From positions 1-14,325 of the forward strand of contig CAMWGM010000016.1 of assembly GCA_947173755.1 (NCBI GenBank): a DNA stretch of 14,325 bases, in the 5' to 3' direction. The stretch comes from an uncultured Muribaculaceae bacterium (GTDB lineage Bacteria; Bacteroidota; Bacteroidia; Bacteroidales; Muribaculaceae). Within the stretch, counting starts at the first letter, position 1. The number at the start of each line of letters is the position of its first letter. Below are positions 7,653-14,325 of the stretch, one piece after another. The notes beneath the pieces were generated by a model. That model did no database searches, was not told the DNA's origin, and was given only the letters and a program-made list of their open reading frames with translations. Made by a program: the position numbers and the translations under genes.

Positions 7653-8402
7653 TCAGAGATAGAATGCCACTCCGAAGGAGATCGAGAAAAGATTGATGCG
7701 GAAATTTGCCGATCTGACGTCGGTGTTGGCCACATAGATCTGGTCGGTGATCGAACGCGTGTTGGTGTAATTGAACCCGAGCACACCCACCGAAACCTCC
7801 AGGGCTGAATAATTGTTGAGGAACATTATGACGCCCGGCGTCAGACCGACACTGAGCCCGAACGTGCGGGCGTAGGTTCCGGTCAGGTCGTCACCGTCAC
7901 CGTTGATGATCTTGCTCTGGCCTCCCCCGATCTGCAACTGCACCTCGTTAAAAAAGCCGAACCTCATCGAGTGGCCGAGCGAGATATAGTTGCGGAACGC
8001 TCCCGTGGTATAATAACTGTGGGAGAGGGCAAACATCGGTCCCCCCGAGTAAGAGGTCTCCGAATCGAGAACGACGTCGGCCGAGTTGAGACTCGTGCGT
8101 GAACGCTGATAGGCAAACCGGCCACCGAGCGCCAGATTATCCTTGAAGGCATAGAACAGCATCGGCGATACCTTGAAATTGTAGGTGTCACCCTTGATGT
8201 TTTCGATAATCAGAAACTGATAGTCCTTCATATCAGTCTGAGAGTAACTGACGCTGACTCCCGTGATCCACTGGCCGCGGGGAATAAACGTTATCTGCTC
8301 CAGATCGCGACGGAACTCCGTCTGTGCCGATGCCTGCTGGGGCATCGCAGCCAGGACCGTCAGCGTGAGCAGTGTCAGGATTATGGCTTTGAGTCTGATC
8401 AT
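7653..8402 (-). CDS. Outer-membrane beta-barrel protein, paralogue of its neighbour
   Basis: A predicted outer-membrane barrel of unknown function, 249 residues. The signal peptide ends ASA-QT near residue 26. The mature chain starts almost at once with the barrel motif FIPRGQW (39-45), and lacks the Thr/Val-rich extension of the paralogue at 6522-7631. Shared blocks include LSHSYYTTGAFRNYISLG, MRFGFFNEVQLQIGGGQS, a PGVIMFLNN strand and the closing ANFRINLFSISFG. The order of shared blocks is the same, so the pair looks like an old tandem duplication. It starts with ATG 4 bases after the stop of the DUF4493 lipoprotein, arguing for one transcript and coupled translation. A role together with the flanking lipoproteins is an inference from position only. 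Confidence 0.75.
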   Translation of the reverse strand: MIRLKAIILTLLTLTVLAAMPQQASAQTEFRRDLEQITFIPRGQWITGVSVSYSQTDMKDYQFLIIENIKGDTYNFKVSPMLFYAFKDNLALGGRFAYQRSRTSLNSADVVLDSETSYSGGPMFALSHSYYTTGAFRNYISLGHSMRFGFFNEVQLQIGGGQSKIINGDGDDLTGTYARTFGLSVGLTPGVIMFLNNYSALEVSVGVLGFNYTNTRSITDQIYVANTDVRSANFRINLFSISFGVAFYL

Positions 8403-8406
8403 ACTT

Positions 8407-10911
8407 TCAATATGAAAGATAAACGTTGTCGAGTGAGAGACGTCCCCCCTTTGAGGTGGCGCTGACCGGATCGATGGTGGTGATGATCGAGGCCGACTCC
8501 TCTCCTATCGATCCGGCATGACGCGAGGAGGCAAACATGACTTTGAGCCGGCGCGCCTTTACGCCGAAGTGTGAATACATGAGCGGAAGCGAGAACGCTT
8601 TCCACCCCGTGCAGAGCGGAAGTTCAAGACGGCCGGAGGCTATGACCGTCTCTCCTTCTCCATCCACGTTTCCGAGCACTTCGATCATTACGAGTCCCGT
8701 GTCGCTTCGGTCGTCGTCGCACGGAGAGAAGATATAATAACCGTTGATCGACATCGGTCGCGATCCCCACGAGATTCCCTCGCTGTAGGTCTCGGTCATG
8801 GTTGACGGATCAAACGAATAGTTTCCGAGGAACAGTTTTCCGGCTGCCTTGAATTTGATTCTCGGCACGACTGGCGAGTAGTCGAGGTAAGGCGCTCCCG
8901 TCTGTGCATAAGGAGGAATTTTCTCTCCGTCCGGATCGAAGCCGACAGTCTGGAGTTCGCAGGAGAACGTGCCGTTCTGCACCGGCGAAGTCAGCGAGTA
9001 GGTGGACGGTTGCATATACCACGTGTTGTGGTTGGTCGAGCGGAGATTGAACGTCTTGTCGTTGACGGTTGTCCATCCCTTGGGGATACGGAGGTTATAG
9101 GACACCTTGTGCTGACGGTTGAAAATCTCGACCGTGGTCTGCGAGAAGAGGCCGCCCGACGGGAGATCGGTATAGACAGGACCGTCGCGGCGCTCCTCGA
9201 AGTCGGCGTTGAAGAGTTGGGGTGTCGTTTCGGTGGTAAAACTTACGGGCGTGCAGAACTTCATCGCCGGAGCCGACTCATCCATCATTGTGGCCTTGAC
9301 ACTGTAGGTTGTCGCGGGCGACAGGCCGATGATGGTCAGAATCCGTTTCTCAGGCGTAGTCTGATAGAGATTGTAAGGTTTATTGTCTACGTAGACGCGC
9401 ACACGGGAAATAATTTTTCCGGTGAGAGCGGGATCTTTAGGTTCGACAAGAATATTGGCGAATGCGGCATAGGCATCGACAATGAGCGAGAATTCAGGCA
9501 TGCGGCGCTTCACGCTGAAGGTGGCTCTGACCTCGTCGCAATAGACAATTCTCATCGCCACATCCGTCGAACCTTCGCCCACGTTGACTGTCAGCCGATA
9601 TCGTCCCGGCGAAACGGAGATGATATTTTCAGGCGTAAGAGGATGCCAGATGCTGTCGGCATCGGCAGTCTCGATCACGACACGCGACGCAAAGTCGGTG
9701 GCGGAACAGTCTATCGTGATCTCGGCCTGGTCAGCACCCATGACAGCCTCAGTCACCTCGACCACTTTGAGATCGATCGGAGTGGTGGTGACGGTGAGAG
9801 TCGACAGATTGCTGACGCGACCCGTCACATCCTCGGCCATCAAGGAGAATGTTGAAACTGCGTTCTGCTGTTCGAGATATACCAATGATCCGAGAAATTC
9901 AGTCAGATCAATCGTTCCTCCATCGGCATTGAGGGAAGTTCTGAGTCCGAGAGAATCAAGCACGTTTTGCGGATGCAGTGACAGCAGATCTGTCTGCGCC
10001 GGGACTCCCTGCCGTGCGAGCGATGCTGAGTTTGTGGTGAAAATCACCCTTTTCAGTTTAGCACCGGGAGCCTTGATTTCGCCGATGACCGGCTCGGTTG
10101 CACTTTCTCCTTCCGGAAGAGAAAGACTGAATGATTCGAGTCCGTTTATCTCTACCGTGGGACCTTCGGATGCAAGAAATTCCGGAGTGAGAAGGGTTTT
10201 CTGCGGCTCTGCCCCGGGATAGAAGATGGAGATATAATCTACTCCGTCGGAATTGCCGGCATCTACCGTGATCTGATAGATTGTGCCGCTCTTTGTGGCG
10301 GGGATTGAGTAACCCCTGAACCGCACACCGTCGGGAAGAGTGATATAACCGTCGATTTCTGCCGGATCGAGGCAAAGCATCCTGTCCTCACCGGCCGGGA
10401 AAGAGAATTCCTGCGATTTACCTCCCTGAAGCGAAAGAAAGGCTCCGGGGAAAGCCGAAGTAAAGGCTGAAGTATAGGTCACCGTAAAGAATGAACTCCC
10501 GGCTGTCAGCACAAGGTTGACAAGTCCGTCTCTACGGTCGCCGATATCTACGGTCGCCGAACCTGTGAAACGAGGCGTCTCAAACCCTTGTTCGGCATCC
10601 TTCCCGGCATCTCCTGAGAGAAAGTACAGGCCGGTGTAATAGTCGTCACCCTGTTCGAAATCCGCCAGTGAGGTCCAGGTGTGGGAATATTCGCCGGACA
10701 TTGATACAAGAGTCAGGCTCACGTCTGCAGCGTCCAGATTATGGGCGGCGGTGATTTCAGACACACTCCCGTCAGGCATCCTGAGCGTCGGATCTATCTC
10801 GACACTCAAAAAGAGACGGCCCACCTTTTCCGGACCATCATCGACATGATCGGCACACCCCGTCAGGACAAGGATGGTCAAAGTCAGTAGATGCTTGACA
10901 AAAGTTTTCAC
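8407..10911 (-). CDS. DUF4493 / FN3-like / PCMD surface lipoprotein
   Basis: A large predicted lipoprotein of unknown function, 834 residues. The signal segment ends in lipobox LVLTGC with Cys19. Residues about 28-240 fit the DUF4493 family: GRLFLSVEID, a strand-rich core and a YYTGLYFLSGD segment. Residues about 270-470 look like further Ig-like domains, and about 475-562 resembles fibronectin III (IIGLSPATTYSVKATM). From about 563 comes a PCMD domain opening LFNADFEERRDGPV and closing GGRLSLDNVYLSY. The start is GTG (10909-10911) with a good Shine-Dalgarno (AAAAAGGAG, 10918-10926) that touches the murI stop, so it is probably read from the murI transcript. The multi-domain beta-rich layout suggests an adhesin-like or matrix protein, but that is inference. 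The DUF4493 call is less certain than the PCMD one. Confidence 0.78.
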   Translation of the reverse strand: MKTFVKHLLTLTILVLTGCADHVDDGPEKVGRLFLSVEIDPTLRMPDGSVSEITAAHNLDAADVSLTLVSMSGEYSHTWTSLADFEQGDDYYTGLYFLSGDAGKDAEQGFETPRFTGSATVDIGDRRDGLVNLVLTAGSSFFTVTYTSAFTSAFPGAFLSLQGGKSQEFSFPAGEDRMLCLDPAEIDGYITLPDGVRFRGYSIPATKSGTIYQITVDAGNSDGVDYISIFYPGAEPQKTLLTPEFLASEGPTVEINGLESFSLSLPEGESATEPVIGEIKAPGAKLKRVIFTTNSASLARQGVPAQTDLLSLHPQNVLDSLGLRTSLNADGGTIDLTEFLGSLVYLEQQNAVSTFSLMAEDVTGRVSNLSTLTVTTTPIDLKVVEVTEAVMGADQAEITIDCSATDFASRVVIETADADSIWHPLTPENIISVSPGRYRLTVNVGEGSTDVAMRIVYCDEVRATFSVKRRMPEFSLIVDAYAAFANILVEPKDPALTGKIISRVRVYVDNKPYNLYQTTPEKRILTIIGLSPATTYSVKATMMDESAPAMKFCTPVSFTTETTPQLFNADFEERRDGPVYTDLPSGGLFSQTTVEIFNRQHKVSYNLRIPKGWTTVNDKTFNLRSTNHNTWYMQPSTYSLTSPVQNGTFSCELQTVGFDPDGEKIPPYAQTGAPYLDYSPVVPRIKFKAAGKLFLGNYSFDPSTMTETYSEGISWGSRPMSINGYYIFSPCDDDRSDTGLVMIEVLGNVDGEGETVIASGRLELPLCTGWKAFSLPLMYSHFGVKARRLKVMFASSRHAGSIGEESASIITTIDPVSATSKGGRLSLDNVYLSY

Positions 10912-10917
10912 CTGATT

Positions 10918-10926
10918 CTCCTTTTT
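10918..10926 (-). promoter_or_regulatory. Strong Shine-Dalgarno site deciding the GTG start of the DUF4493 lipoprotein
   Basis: Read on the minus strand the site is AAAAAGGAG, six bases before GTG 10909-10911, and its first base overlaps the murI stop. Good Shine-Dalgarno sites are uncommon in Bacteroidetes, so this supports both the GTG start and translation coupled to murI. Confidence 0.6.
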
Positions 10927-11756
10927 CAGAGTTCGACACGTTTGGCTTCAACAGGACCGTCCACAAAATTTGCAGCCGCGGCAGCGAAGCGGTCAGGATT
11001 TTCGGTCGTGAGATATTCCACGGTTCCTCCGCGCGTACAACGCTCTGCCATTTCGGGATGACGCTCGAGATAGTTGCTCAGGCTTGCGGCTACAAGCGGC
11101 CCCTGACAGACGATTTCGGCACGGCCGCCGACCGCTTCCCTGATCTTGGGGAGCATCAGAGGATAGTGGGTGCAACCGAGGATGATGGTGTCGATATCGG
11201 GCTCTTCGGCGAAAAGAACCTCCACATTCTTGCGCACGAAATAGTCGGCGCCCGGTTTGTCATACTCGCAGTTTTCCACCAGAGGCACCCACATCGGACA
11301 TGCCTGCGAGACTGTGCGGAATCGGGGAAAGAATTTGGCGATCTCGATGTCATAAGTACCTGAGGAGACGGTGCCCTGGGTTCCGAGCACACCGATATTG
11401 CCGTTTTTGGTGATCTTGTCGATGGCTTCCACTGTCGGAATCACAACGCCGAGCACCCTGCGCTCGGGATCGAGAAGAGGCAGGTCTTTCTGCTGGATTG
11501 ATCGGAGAGCCTTGGCCGAGGCGGTGTTGCAGGCGAGGATTACCATGCGGCAACCGCGCTCGAAGAGTTTCTTCACGGCCTGAAGCGTGAACTCATATAC
11601 CACGTCGAACGAACGCGTTCCGTAAGGAGTGCGGGCATTGTCGCCCAGATAGATATAATCATAGTCGGGCAAAGCCTTACGGATCTCCTTGAGGATCGTA
11701 AGACCGCCATAGCCGGAGTCGAACACTCCGATCGGACCGGGAGCGGAAGAGTACAT
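10926..11756 (-). CDS. murI: Glutamate racemase
   Basis: Cytoplasmic, cofactor-independent enzyme that converts L-glutamate to D-glutamate for the peptidoglycan peptide. The 276 residues are of normal family length and carry all hallmarks: GVFDSGYGGLTIL with Asp13-Ser14, YLGDNARTPYGTRS (36-49), the first catalytic cysteine Cys76 in ACNTASAKAL, and the second, Cys195, in LGCTHYPLML. GVVIPTVEA and VLGTQGTV blocks are also typical. The ATG (11754-11756) starts shortly after a strong hairpin that ends the nuo operon. The gene ends 14 bases before the DUF4493 lipoprotein, so an essential cell-wall enzyme appears to head the surface-protein operon. No clear promoter box was found in the 91 bases upstream. 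Confidence 0.97.
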   Translation of the reverse strand: MYSSAPGPIGVFDSGYGGLTILKEIRKALPDYDYIYLGDNARTPYGTRSFDVVYEFTLQAVKKLFERGCRMVILACNTASAKALRSIQQKDLPLLDPERRVLGVVIPTVEAIDKITKNGNIGVLGTQGTVSSGTYDIEIAKFFPRFRTVSQACPMWVPLVENCEYDKPGADYFVRKNVEVLFAEEPDIDTIILGCTHYPLMLPKIREAVGGRAEIVCQGPLVAASLSNYLERHPEMAERCTRGGTVEYLTTENPDRFAAAAANFVDGPVEAKRVEL

Positions 11757-11770
11757 TATTTTGGATTAAA

Positions 11771-11802
11771 TCCGACCCGCCGGAAAAATCCGGCAGGTCG
11801 GA
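11771..11802 (-). terminator. Hairpin terminator between nuoN and murI
   Basis: The arms TCCGACCCGCCGGA (11771-11784) and TCCGGCAGGTCGGA (11789-11802) pair over 14 bases with one mismatch and a four-base loop. On the minus strand it follows the nuoN stop by about 45 bases. The trailing sequence TTTAATCC is only weakly T-rich, so termination may be partial and some read-through into murI, which starts 14 bases further on, is possible. Confidence 0.7.
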
Positions 11803-11847
11803 GATTAGACTATTATTTCGTGTGGGACGTCAGTAGGGACAGTCGGT

Positions 11848-13287
11848 TCACGCGATGGTGAGCAGATAGTTGTAGATCGGGCTGAAGAGACCCAGGAGGA
11901 TGATACCGGCCACACAGACCCACATACCCAGACGTTCGGAGCAGGCCGAACGGAATGTGGCGATCGGCTGATCTGAGTCGTTGATGAACATTGCCTTTAC
12001 TACGAGCAGATAGTAGTAGAGGGAGATGATGGTGTTGATCAACGCGATGAGCACGAGCACATAGAGCGCTGCCGAGCCGGTACCGTTCAGGGCCGAGGTA
12101 AACACGAAGAATTTGCTGAAGAAGCCTGCGAAGGGAGGAATACCTGCCAGCGAGAACATAGCCAGCATCATCGTCAGCGCGAGACGGGGATTGGTCTTGT
12201 AGAGGCCGTTATAATCGGTCATTTCCACCTTGCCGGTCGCATTCTCGATGGCTCCGATCACGCCGAATGCGGCGAGGTTGGAGAAGATATAGACGAGCAC
12301 GTAGAACATCAGTGCCGACATTCCCATTGGAGTGTCACCCATCACTGCCAGCATGATATAACCGGCCTGCGAGATCGATGAGAAGGCGAGGAAGCGCTTC
12401 ATGTTGACCTGACGCATGGCGAACAGGTTGCCGACGGTTATGGTCAGGATGATTAGAGCATAGAGCATCCATTCCCACATCCCGGAGTAGACTGTTCCGA
12501 ACACCTGAGTCAGCACGACAAGGAAGGCGAAAGCAGCCGAACCTTTCGAGATGACCGAAAGGTAGGAGGTGACGGGAGTCGGGGCACCCTGATAGACATC
12601 GGCGGTCCAGAGATGGAAGGGAACGAGCGAGATCTTGTAGCCGAAGCCTGCCATCACGAATGCGAGACCGACGGCGAGCATGACACCCATCTTGCTGCTG
12701 ACAGTGGCTGCGATGCCGGTGTAGTAGAGAGTGCCGGTCAGGCCGTAGACGAGGCTGAGACCCATCAGGAGGATGGCAGAAGAGAATACGGCGGTGAGCA
12801 CATATTTGATGGCTGCCTCGTGGCTCTCATAGCGCTTCTTGTCGAAAGCGACCAGAGCACAGAGCGGAAGCGAAGCGGTCTCGAGACCGATGATGAAGAG
12901 CAGGAAGTGGCGGGCGGAGATCATCAGATACATGCCGAACAGAGTCAGCATGATGAGTTCGTAGAACTCGCCGCGGCGGATCGACACGAAATCGCTGTCG
13001 GCCCATTTCATGGCCTGGACAAGCACGATCAGAGCGCCGATATTGAGGATGTTCTTGATGGCATACATCGCCTTTGAGGTGACATACATTCCGGCGAACG
13101 CAGTCTCTTCGCAGAAGGGGATGGTGATGAAACCGAAGGCTACGATGGCAGCCATCCAGAGGCAACCCACGACGGGAACGCTCTTGGCGGCCTTGGGCGA
13201 TGCGAACGTATCGCAGAGGAACACTACGAGAAAGGCTATGAAAAGCGCAATCTCTTGTTTCATTGCAAAAAACTGTGAGTAATCCAT
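11848..13287 (-). CDS. nuoN: NADH-quinone oxidoreductase subunit N
   Basis: Inner-membrane antiporter-like subunit of respiratory complex I, forming one proton channel of the membrane arm. The 479 residues are of normal length and almost wholly hydrophobic, compatible with about 14 membrane helices. Key residues of the family are visible: Glu136 in GLETASLPLCAL, Lys218 in GFGYKISLVPFHLW, the DVYQGAPTPVTSYL block (230-243) and Lys248 in the broken-helix region (VISKGS). The ATG 13285-13287 has an AGGA Shine-Dalgarno core just upstream; Met9 is a possible but less likely alternative start. It follows nuoM by 9 bases, the usual end order of nuo operons. Confidence 0.96.
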   Translation of the reverse strand: MDYSQFFAMKQEIALFIAFLVVFLCDTFASPKAAKSVPVVGCLWMAAIVAFGFITIPFCEETAFAGMYVTSKAMYAIKNILNIGALIVLVQAMKWADSDFVSIRRGEFYELIMLTLFGMYLMISARHFLLFIIGLETASLPLCALVAFDKKRYESHEAAIKYVLTAVFSSAILLMGLSLVYGLTGTLYYTGIAATVSSKMGVMLAVGLAFVMAGFGYKISLVPFHLWTADVYQGAPTPVTSYLSVISKGSAAFAFLVVLTQVFGTVYSGMWEWMLYALIILTITVGNLFAMRQVNMKRFLAFSSISQAGYIMLAVMGDTPMGMSALMFYVLVYIFSNLAAFGVIGAIENATGKVEMTDYNGLYKTNPRLALTMMLAMFSLAGIPPFAGFFSKFFVFTSALNGTGSAALYVLVLIALINTIISLYYYLLVVKAMFINDSDQPIATFRSACSERLGMWVCVAGIILLGLFSPIYNYLLTIA

Positions 13288-13296
13288 TTCCTACGA

Positions 13297-14223
13297 TTAG
13301 TTAAGGCCGAGCACGGCGAAGATTTTGGGGCTGAAAGTGAAGTTGATGAGATGCTCGAAGAAGTTGGGGAAGCAACCGATGCCGGCCACACAGACGATCA
13401 GAGTGGCGGTCGAGAGGCGCTCCCACCACTTGGCATCGGTGAGTGCGAGGTGATGCTGGTCGTAGACGGGACCGTAGAGCAGTTTGCCGACCACGCGGAG
13501 GATATAGACGGCGGTGGTCACGATCGACGAGCAGGCAACGATAACGAAGATGCGGTGGAAGAGATCGGTGTGCTGGAACGAACCGACGAAGATGGTCATT
13601 TCAGCCACGAAGCCGGAGAGACCCGGGAGACCGAGAGAAGCCATACCGGCTATGACGTAGCAGACCGAAAGATAGGGAAGGATCTGCATCATGCCGCCCA
13701 TCTCGCGGATGTCGCGTGTATGTGTACGTCCGTAGATCATACCGATCAGGGCGAAGAAGAGGGCTGTCATAAGACCGTGTGAGAGCATCTGCATGATAGC
13801 GCCGGTCATGGCGGTGGTGTTGAGCATCAGGAGTGCGAAGAGCACCAGTCCGCAGTGTGACACCGACGAATAAGCGTTGATATATTTGAGGTCGTTCTGA
13901 ACGCATGCCGAGAAGGCGCCGTAGACAACCGAGATACCGGTCAGGATGATGAAGATCCATGCAAGTTCGTGGGCAGCCTGAGGCATGAGATAGATGGCGA
14001 CGCGGAAACAGCCGTAACCACCGAGTTTCATGAGCACGCCGGCGTGGAGCATCGACACCGCGGTGGGAGCCGAAGCGTGACCGTCGGGGCTCCATGTGTG
14101 GAAGGGGAACATGGCGCCGAGCACACCGAAACCGACAAATGTCATCGGGAAGAGGAACGACTGCCAGCCGTGGGGGATAGAGTCGTAGGCTGCGATCTCG
14201 AGGATGTTCCAGGTGTGAGGCAT
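13297..14223 (-). CDS. nuoM: NADH-quinone oxidoreductase subunit M, 3' part
   Basis: Antiporter-like proton-pumping subunit of complex I in the inner membrane. The open frame from ATG 14221-14223 gives 308 residues, but full-length NuoM has about 490, so this Met is internal and the real start lies beyond the window. Visible hallmarks are FPFHTWSPDGHASAPTAVSM (39-58), GVLMKLGGYG with Lys66 (the proton-channel lysine of the TM7 region), and QNDLKYINAYSSVSHCG with Lys113 (the TM8 lysine). The multiple hydrophobic helices and C-terminal EHLINFTFSP fit the family. It precedes nuoN by 9 bases. The reading frame continues upstream as NuoM-like sequence but is broken by two TAG codons. Confidence 0.93.
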   Translation of the reverse strand: MPHTWNILEIAAYDSIPHGWQSFLFPMTFVGFGVLGAMFPFHTWSPDGHASAPTAVSMLHAGVLMKLGGYGCFRVAIYLMPQAAHELAWIFIILTGISVVYGAFSACVQNDLKYINAYSSVSHCGLVLFALLMLNTTAMTGAIMQMLSHGLMTALFFALIGMIYGRTHTRDIREMGGMMQILPYLSVCYVIAGMASLGLPGLSGFVAEMTIFVGSFQHTDLFHRIFVIVACSSIVTTAVYILRVVGKLLYGPVYDQHHLALTDAKWWERLSTATLIVCVAGIGCFPNFFEHLINFTFSPKIFAVLGLN

Positions 14224-14325
14224 GCCTTCGGGAGCGGAATGATACTAGATGCCAATAAGACCGAGCATCAGGAAATCCTAACCTCCCATAAGCATCAGGG
14301 TCAGTTTCATTGCAGAGTAGTTCTT
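14224..14325 (-). pseudogene. nuoM: Upstream nuoM coding sequence broken by two TAG codons
   Basis: In the nuoM frame the bases read KNYSAMKLTLMLMGG, TAG (14278-14280), DFLMLGLIGI, TAG (14245-14247), YHSAPEG, then the Met taken as start of the open frame. The hydrophobic segments and their position fit NuoM, so the gene is interrupted only by these two stops. nuoM would be needed for a functional complex I and the rest of the gene is intact, so a base-level error at the window edge is more likely than true inactivation. Confidence 0.65.

Noticed and set aside
9010..9855. 281-codon plus-strand open frame
   Set aside because: It lies wholly antisense to the DUF4493 lipoprotein and its translation is rich in His, Arg and Gly with no domain or signal sequence, as expected of a GC-rich shadow frame.
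3208..10911. Polysaccharide utilisation locus
   Set aside because: No SusC-like transporter, SusD-like lipoprotein, glycoside hydrolase or sensor-regulator is present; the PCMD name alone is not enough.
12613..13077. 154-codon plus-strand open frame rich in Glu and Asp
   Set aside because: Antisense to nuoN; acidic composition is the mirror of hydrophobic codons in the real gene.
1..14325. Alternative genetic code as the cause of edge stops
   Set aside because: TAA, TGA and TAG all occur as apparent interruptions, and the interior genes use stops normally, so reassignment of one codon cannot explain them.

Overview
The window reads as chromosomal DNA of a gut-type Bacteroidales. Within that order, Muribaculaceae or a close relative is my guess. 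Evidence: DUF4923, DUF4493 and PCMD-type proteins, a C10 (streptopain-like) peptidase carrying BspA-like leucine-rich repeats, a Bacteroidetes-type -7 box (TAnnTTTG), weak Shine-Dalgarno sites, and a nuoM-nuoN tail. All nine protein genes lie on the minus strand, so transcription runs from high to low coordinates.

Layout from right to left in transcription order. (1) 14325-11848: 3' part of nuoM, then complete nuoN, the end of a respiratory complex I operon. A strong hairpin at 11771-11802 closes it. (2) 11756-10926: murI, glutamate racemase for peptidoglycan D-glutamate. (3) 10911-4182: a tightly packed envelope module. It holds a DUF4493/FN3-like/PCMD lipoprotein, two paralogous outer-membrane beta-barrel proteins, a second FN3-like/PCMD lipoprotein and a DUF4923 periplasmic protein, followed at 4170-3208 by a family 2 glycosyltransferase. 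Gaps are 4 to 65 bases, with one 14-base overlap, so co-transcription, possibly from murI onward, is likely. No SusC/SusD pair is present, so it is not a classical polysaccharide utilisation locus. Its function is unknown; a surface or outer-membrane assembly is an inference. (4) 3207-2407: about 800 bases without a convincing gene, AT-rich, holding a 73-base imperfect hairpin, flanking short repeats and an orphan plus-strand promoter with a six-codon ORF. (5) 2406-70: a secreted C10 cysteine peptidase with C-terminal BspA-like leucine-rich repeats, visibly lower in G+C than the rest.

Two oddities deserve attention. First, both window edges carry in-frame stop codons inside otherwise perfectly readable coding sequence: three in the leucine-rich repeats at 1-72 and two in nuoM at 14245-14280, and I saw none inside the interior genes. 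All three stop codons occur, so recoding cannot explain it; an edge or assembly artefact is more likely than decay. Second, composition and architecture change sharply near 3200, where the glycosyltransferase end abuts a forward promoter that no longer drives a recognisable gene. No tRNA, rRNA, CRISPR array, transposase or phage gene was seen.
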